Shown: positions 20,720-25,119 of the stretch, piece by piece
Position numbering within the stretch: the first letter of the stretch is position 1
How the letters are laid out: each line of letters opens with the position of its first letter
From: a virus
IMG/VR virus record: IMGVR_UViG_3300008448_000581
Coordinates: 1 to 25,119 of that record
Length of the DNA: 25,119 nt
Direction: 5' to 3' (one strand)
Made by a program: the position numbers and the translations under genes
The notes under the pieces: model-generated
What the model was told of the DNA's origin: nothing
Seen by the model: the letters and a program-made list of their open reading frames with translations, nothing else
Databases searched by the model: none

Positions 20720-23700
20720 ATGGTGATGATGGGGCCAAGGCTGTTTGAGCCGATTCCGCAGGACAAGAATGATCCTAACAATGCATATTATAAAAGCAAT
20801 CCCGATTGGGAATTGGTTACTGTTCCGGGCCAATATGTTGAGCCTGTATATACTCCACAAACTGGAGAGGGAGGCGGAGATTTAATTAGGCCGGGATACC
20901 AATTCCCAGATACTCAAGTATGGCAAAAGAAACAGGGAACTCCAGACGTTCGATTAACGCTGGGCGCAGATTCTGTCAGCAATGTTAAGCCAATGTTCTC
21001 AAAACAAGGAAACATTAACATTGGCACTCAAATGACATACAACGGCGTACCTGTTGTATATGTCCCACAAGAGTTTGCTAACCAAGGTTTGTTCAAAAAT
21101 GGAACGCAGTATTATTCTTCTGCTTATTTGAACAAAGACCTATGGCAATTTGCCAAGCCAGTAATTCTTGACCAACCAGTTATAGACAAAAACACAAGTT
21201 TAAAATCTGCTCTTGGTGATTACCAATACAAAAACTATGGCTATATTATTGACCAAGAAAAGTACAATCAATATAAAGCCAACACGGTTAATTTGACTAA
21301 AGAATGGGGAATGAATGCATACGGCGGTTGGAAAACGTCCGTTCCTATACAGGGTATTACAGAGCGTAACGGTCAATTGATGTATTACGGGATGCGAGGC
21401 AGTCCGTCAGCGGGAGAGCTAACCACGTTTGATGCCAGCGGACAGGGGATGTTAAATCCTTGGAAGACGGGTAGCAGCGGGTTTATTCCTCGTCTTGGTG
21501 GGTATATTGGCGACTTTATTTCTGACATCCGACCAATTGCGCAGGTAGCCTCCATATTCAGCCCGCCAGTAGCCACGTTCTTGGCAGCATACGACGCCAC
21601 CACAGCGGCCACGCAGGGCAAGTGGGGGCAGGCGATGATGGCCGCACTCCCCATGTTCGTGCCGTCAGCCAGCGGCCAGCCTCCGATTATTGACATTCCA
21701 GCAGTGGCCGAGGCTACCAAATCTCTGTCATCGGCGTTGAACATTTCCACGCAAGCAGCAGGGAACATGGTTCGCGGCGCAGTAGAGTTGGCGGCAAACG
21801 GCGGCGACCTTAAACAGCTTCTTACCAAGCAAGTAGCCAACTATTTAGGCGCTCAAGCGGGCGGATTTGTAGAGAAATTATTTACCGACAACAAACTTGA
21901 TGGGCTGGCGCAGGTAGCAAAATCGGTGTCGGCGGCAGGCACGCGGGCATTGTTGCTTAATCAAAATGTTGGTGATGCTACCAAGTCGGCGTTTATCAAG
22001 ACCGCTGTGCCAATGGCAATGGAAACCGTTCCGGGCTGGGCCGATTTTGCCAAGAGTAATCCCAACGCAGCAAATGACCTGAAATCAGCGGCAGTGACGG
22101 CGGCGCAGACAGGCGACTTCAAGGCCGTGGTGCAGGACTATTCTGGACGCGTGATTACGCGGGCGGCTACAGATGCAGCAGAACGCGAACTCAACGCGGA
22201 AGGAAAGTCGCTCACTGATTCGCAGAAGCGTCTTATCTCTAGCACTGTTACGTCGGCCATTCAGGGCAAGCCTATTGATGCCGCGTTACAGCGATATGCT
22301 ATAGACGAGGCCAAGCGCACTGTCAATAACGGCATTGCAGTATCACAAGGCTGGGAGAGTGACGCACAAAAAACCTCGGCTCAGAAGATGTATGGCAATA
22401 CCATCAAGCCGCAGGAATACATCGCCAAGCAACAAGGGTGGGAGGATTTAGCCGAGAAAAACGCAGCGCTGAAAGCGTATGGCAATACTATAACCCCGGT
22501 TGGGTTCAAGGAGCGGGAGCAGGTCAAGAGCGTTGACCCGACGTTTGATGCAGCCGCGTATTCAAAGCTGAACGAAATCACTGGCGACCCATACCGGCAC
22601 TTTCTTGAGCAGGGCAAACAGTCCAACTTGCCAACCAATTACGAGAAAGGTGCGGAGGCCGCGCTTCGTTCAATTGGATACAAGCCTGATGGGGACGACA
22701 TCAAGAACGTGGCTGACTTGTTCAAGCAGTCGGCCAATCCTGATGTGGCGCTGAATCAATACTACGATCAGCATTGGGTGACGCCGGAAGAAGCGGCAGC
22801 AGTGGCAAAAGATGCCGGGTTTGACCTCACGCCAGAGCAGCTATCTCGTTACACAGGGCAAACAAAAACCGGCCAGCAGGCGGTGCTGGAAGATGTTTCT
22901 ACGGCAGCACGCATCGGCAAGACGGCGCAGGACACGCGAAACGCGTTCATTGACAAGCAGCTTGAGCCGGTGATTCAGGCGTACAAGAAAGAAGGCTATT
23001 CCGACGCCGAAATTCAAGCAGCACTCCCCGGACTTCGGGATCAGCTTAACGCGGCTGTTGGAAACAAAGTAACGGCGATGTCTGACTATGCCAGCCAAGT
23101 AAAAGCGGTGTATGGAGACAAGTCGCCCGAGTATGCAGAGGCACAGAGGAAGCTACTCGATGCTCAATCGGCACTTGGAGGATACGGTGTCGTAAAAGAA
23201 GGCGATCAGTATAAAAATGTATCAGGCGAAGCAATCAAATATGATGCGCCGACTTCTTCCTCATCATGGATTAGCAGTCAGCAGCAAAGTATGTCAGGCG
23301 TGTATGATTCTTATGGCCGTGAATACACGGTAGGTGATTATTTGCGATTGCCGTCCGGTGCAAATGTATATGACCAGAGCGGAAAGCAAATAAAAATTGG
23401 CGATGGCATGGCAATTGAAATTGCTGGGACGCCTGCAAGTGAGATAGGCACTTTAGCGCAGATTGGTAAAACACCAACAGATAAGTGGCTTCCCGGCCCA
23501 TTAGAGGCAATGTTTGGCGGTCAGACAAGCGGAGGTGCAAAAACTGGTGGTGGATTTTCTTTGCTAGGCAAAACGGGTGACGGAGATGCGGTTTATGGAA
23601 AAGAAGGATTGGATTTTACTTTAATAAATTACGCAGATGGTACGACAAAAGCAGTAAATCCAAAAACGCAACAGGTGTATTTAGTCCCTCCTCAGAAAGC

Positions 23701-24616
23701 GCAGGAATTAATACCAAAAAAACAAGATGTTACTCCAAATGTTGTGCCAAAGCCGCCAGAACCTAAGCAAACACAAGTAGAAGAACTGATAAAGCAAGCT
23801 ACGGAGCAGGCGCAGCAGCAGCGTGTCAGCGCAGAGGAAGTGCAAGACCTTCTCAAGAAAGCGGGCTATCAAGCCACGCCGGAAGAGATCGCACAATTCA
23901 CCGGCGTAAAACCGATGGAACAAGTGACATCGGACATTCAGAAGTACGTTGATCCGCGCATGGTGACATCGGAAGAAGTCTTGCAGATGTATCGTGACCT
24001 CGGTTTGCAGTCTCCAACGGAAGCGGATATTGCAAGGTTTGTTGGTCAACGCGAACAAGCAGGCATGCCGGATATAATCAGACCATACCTGCCTACTGCT
24101 TCGGCCAATGTGATTACGCAACAGGCGGAAAAGGACAAGCTGAACGTGCAGCAACAGCAGCAACAGTTTGGTGACATAAACAACCGCATCAATCAATTGC
24201 AGCAGCAAGGCTTGTCACAAACAGAGGCGACTAACCAAGCACTGCGGGAACTGGCCGCGGGACAGGCTGGGTTGGGGCAGCGGATTGGCGATGTTCAGAC
24301 CGGCTTGCAAGGGCAGATTGGAAATTTAACTGGCGATATAACGAAGTTGCTGACAGGTCTTGGCACACAGATTGGAAAAACAAACCAAGGATTACAGCAA
24401 CAGATCGGCCAAGTCCAACAACAAGCAAACCTTGCTAATCTTATGACATTGCTTGGCGTGGCAAAGCAACAGGAAAAAGAGCCTCCGCCGATTCCGTTAA
24501 CGGGCAAGATTACGCCTTATGAGTTTTCCACCGACTTATTAGCCGGTATTTATCAGCCGCCAAAGACAGGGCTATTTGGCACCAATCAACAACTTTTGAA
24601 TCTGTCAAAGGAATAA
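20720..24616 (+). CDS. Large repeat-rich internal/ejection-type virion protein
   Basis: A 1298-residue protein from ATG 20720; only a weak GAGA lies upstream. About residues 1-240 are polar and Y/N/Q-rich (PGYQFPDTQVWQKKQ). Residues about 250-310 include a hydrophobic segment (FSPPVATFLAAYDATTAATQ, AMMAALPMF) that could touch membrane. The middle (320-720) is mostly helical with two tandem 29-residue repeats (QGWE, starts 543 and 572). Three further helical repeats begin at about 687, 1036 and 1082 (V-T/S-x-E-E-V ... G-F/Y/L ... Y/F-T/V-G). A Q-rich coiled coil with GLxxQIG units runs from about 1184. Size, helicity, repeats and position at the end of a tail module suit an internal virion or ejection protein like T7 gp15/gp16, or a tape-measure equivalent. 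I see no lysozyme or transglycosylase motif. The specific role is inferred. Confidence 0.65.
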   Translation: MVMMGPRLFEPIPQDKNDPNNAYYKSNPDWELVTVPGQYVEPVYTPQTGEGGGDLIRPGYQFPDTQVWQKKQGTPDVRLTLGADSVSNVKPMFSKQGNINIGTQMTYNGVPVVYVPQEFANQGLFKNGTQYYSSAYLNKDLWQFAKPVILDQPVIDKNTSLKSALGDYQYKNYGYIIDQEKYNQYKANTVNLTKEWGMNAYGGWKTSVPIQGITERNGQLMYYGMRGSPSAGELTTFDASGQGMLNPWKTGSSGFIPRLGGYIGDFISDIRPIAQVASIFSPPVATFLAAYDATTAATQGKWGQAMMAALPMFVPSASGQPPIIDIPAVAEATKSLSSALNISTQAAGNMVRGAVELAANGGDLKQLLTKQVANYLGAQAGGFVEKLFTDNKLDGLAQVAKSVSAAGTRALLLNQNVGDATKSAFIKTAVPMAMETVPGWADFAKSNPNAANDLKSAAVTAAQTGDFKAVVQDYSGRVITRAATDAAERELNAEGKSLTDSQKRLISSTVTSAIQGKPIDAALQRYAIDEAKRTVNNGIAVSQGWESDAQKTSAQKMYGNTIKPQEYIAKQQGWEDLAEKNAALKAYGNTITPVGFKEREQVKSVDPTFDAAAYSKLNEITGDPYRHFLEQGKQSNLPTNYEKGAEAALRSIGYKPDGDDIKNVADLFKQSANPDVALNQYYDQHWVTPEEAAAVAKDAGFDLTPEQLSRYTGQTKTGQQAVLEDVSTAARIGKTAQDTRNAFIDKQLEPVIQAYKKEGYSDAEIQAALPGLRDQLNAAVGNKVTAMSDYASQVKAVYGDKSPEYAEAQRKLLDAQSALGGYGVVKEGDQYKNVSGEAIKYDAPTSSSSWISSQQQSMSGVYDSYGREYTVGDYLRLPSGANVYDQSGKQIKIGDGMAIEIAGTPASEIGTLAQIGKTPTDKWLPGPLEAMFGGQTSGGAKTGGGFSLLGKTGDGDAVYGKEGLDFTLINYADGTTKAVNPKTQQVYLVPPQKAQELIPKKQDVTPNVVPKPPEPKQTQVEELIKQATEQAQQQRVSAEEVQDLLKKAGYQATPEEIAQFTGVKPMEQVTSDIQKYVDPRMVTSEEVLQMYRDLGLQSPTEADIARFVGQREQAGMPDIIRPYLPTASANVITQQAEKDKLNVQQQQQQFGDINNRINQLQQQGLSQTEATNQALRELAAGQAGLGQRIGDVQTGLQGQIGNLTGDITKLLTGLGTQIGKTNQGLQQQIGQVQQQANLANLMTLLGVAKQQEKEPPPIPLTGKITPYEFSTDLLAGIYQPPKTGLFGTNQQLLNLSKE
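22346..22519 (+). repeat. Tandem 29-residue repeat (QGWE units)
   Basis: Two coding units of 87 bases each start at 22346 and 22433. Both read Q-G-W-E, an alanine- and lysine-rich stretch, then a YGNTI core and a short end (KPQEYIAK or TPVGFKER). They share TATGGCAATAC at DNA level and lie head to tail in the same frame. Confidence 0.8.
22778..24049 (+). repeat. Three dispersed EEV-helix repeats
   Basis: Coding units near 22778, 23825 and 23963 give V-T-P-E-E-A...G-F-D-L-T-P-E-Q-L-S-R-Y-T-G, V-S-A-E-E-V...G-Y-Q-A-T-P-E-E-I-A-Q-F-T-G and V-T-S-E-E-V...G-L-Q-S-P-T-E-A-D-I-A-R-F-V-G. They are two-helix hairpins of about 29 residues. The last two are 46 residues apart; the first is 349 residues earlier. 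Confidence 0.75.
24269..24433 (+). repeat. GLxxQIG hendecad-like repeats
   Basis: The coding region gives GLGQRIGDVQT, GLQGQIGNL, GLGTQIGKTNQ and GLQQQIGQVQQ from about residue 1184. Most spacings are 11 residues, with one longer gap after the second unit. This is the spacing of an 11-residue coiled-coil repeat rather than heptads, in a Q/G-rich context. Confidence 0.7.
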
Positions 24617-24618
24617 CA

Positions 24619-25119
24619 ATGAGTGCAGAAGATTACATCGATCAAGGCGGGCTTGGTCAAGGCGGCGGATCAAACTGGCTTGATGACATCCTCAAAGGAA
24701 TTACGGGCGGTGGGTCAAGCGGAACGACCGGAGGCGGATCAAATGCTGTTGGAGATATTCTGAAAGGAATCTTTGGAGGTGGCGGTGCCGGTGCCGGTGG
24801 AACGGAAGGTGGCAAAAACATCATTCAGTCAAACGCTGGCAACATCACAGCATTGCTTGGTTTGTATGCACTTATGGGCGGGAACAAGCCCAAAACCGCT
24901 GGTTATGCAGGATCAATCCCTAGGCTTACGGCGACGCGAGAACAGTACGCACAACCGGCTGGCCGTCGTCCCGGATCAGAAGCCGGTCGGCATTTTGGCG
25001 ATGTCCGATATGCAGCTGAAGGCGGGTATCTTCGAGGGGCAACGGGCGGTATGGCGGATGAACTGGATACGACCATTGATGGGGAGCAACCGGCCAAACT
25101 GAGTCATGGCGAGTTTGTC
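24619..25119 (+). CDS. Glycine-rich phage protein with HGEFV motif (3' partial)
   Basis: The frame starts at ATG 24619 (AAAGGA at 24607-24612) and is open to the last base, giving 167 residues without a stop. The N-terminal half is glycine- and serine-rich (DILKGITGGGSSG, DILKGIFGGGGAG) with two DDIL/GDIL-KGI repeats. A short hydrophobic helix NITALLGLYALMGG follows. The C-terminal part has RYAAEGGYLRGATGGM, then a DGEQPAKLSHGEFV ending. I recall the last motif, in the form D-G-x-Q-P-A-x-L-S-x-G-E-F-V, as a common signature of minor virion proteins after large ejection-type proteins. It is probably another tail or internal component; its full length lies outside the window. Confidence 0.72.
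   Translation, partial: MSAEDYIDQGGLGQGGGSNWLDDILKGITGGGSSGTTGGGSNAVGDILKGIFGGGGAGAGGTEGGKNIIQSNAGNITALLGLYALMGGNKPKTAGYAGSIPRLTATREQYAQPAGRRPGSEAGRHFGDVRYAAEGGYLRGATGGMADELDTTIDGEQPAKLSHGEFV

Noticed and set aside
1-25119. CRISPR arrays, tRNA genes, insertion sequences and attachment sites
   Set aside because: No regularly spaced direct repeats, cloverleaf-like sequences, transposase motifs or terminal inverted repeats were noticed.

Overview
The window is about 25 kb from the virion-structure region of a tailed double-stranded DNA phage, or of a prophage whose borders lie outside it. Every supported gene is on the + strand, and genes are packed with one-base overlaps (TAATG, TGATG) or short gaps. 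The largest gene-free gap is about 120 bases. I see no tRNA, integrase, repressor, replication, portal or terminase gene, so lifestyle and exact taxonomy cannot be read here. A T7 gp12/P22 gp10-like nozzle protein, adaptor-like proteins and no recognisable long-tail tape measure suggest a podovirus-like tail. The small-protein set resembles what I recall from uncultivated freshwater phages of Gram-negative bacteria; that resemblance is from memory and unverified.

Layout. 1-3858 is the head module: a phage GroES-like co-chaperonin (5' end cut off), an HNH homing endonuclease, scaffold, a conserved unknown, a putative capsid decoration protein and the major capsid protein, closed by a strong intrinsic terminator. 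3982-5771 holds a GIY-YIG homing endonuclease that overlaps a GT-A-like glycosyltransferase. 5884-8385 carries surface or tail accessory proteins: two small beta-rich proteins (one like the GTA 'spike base' family), a LamG-like protein with a second module inside it, and an unknown. 8378-11333 is a run of very small, mostly lysine-rich proteins with recurring short motifs, with a holin-like membrane protein, an adaptor-like protein and a zinc-ribbon protein among them. 11338-15518 has a second adaptor-like protein, a conserved virion protein and a 1035-residue tail fibre ending in an S74 intramolecular chaperone. 15520-16769 is a lysis cassette: Pam3-gp28-like holin, two small conserved proteins, an RNA hairpin and a GH108 endolysin. 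16781 to the end has the tail nozzle, a third homing endonuclease (zinc finger, HNH-like and AP2-like), a structural protein, a 1298-residue repeat-rich putative internal or ejection protein, and the first 167 codons of a glycine-rich protein running off the window.

How it works together. Scaffold and GroES help assemble the capsid, decoration proteins and the glycosyltransferase may modify virion surfaces, the adaptors and nozzle form the neck and short tail, the S74 fibre and LamG protein are candidate host-binding parts, and holin plus muramidase release progeny. Three homing endonucleases of different classes sit between structural genes. Two of them share a small Cys/His module although their catalytic domains are unrelated. 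G+C varies sharply within single genes, which fits modular exchange.
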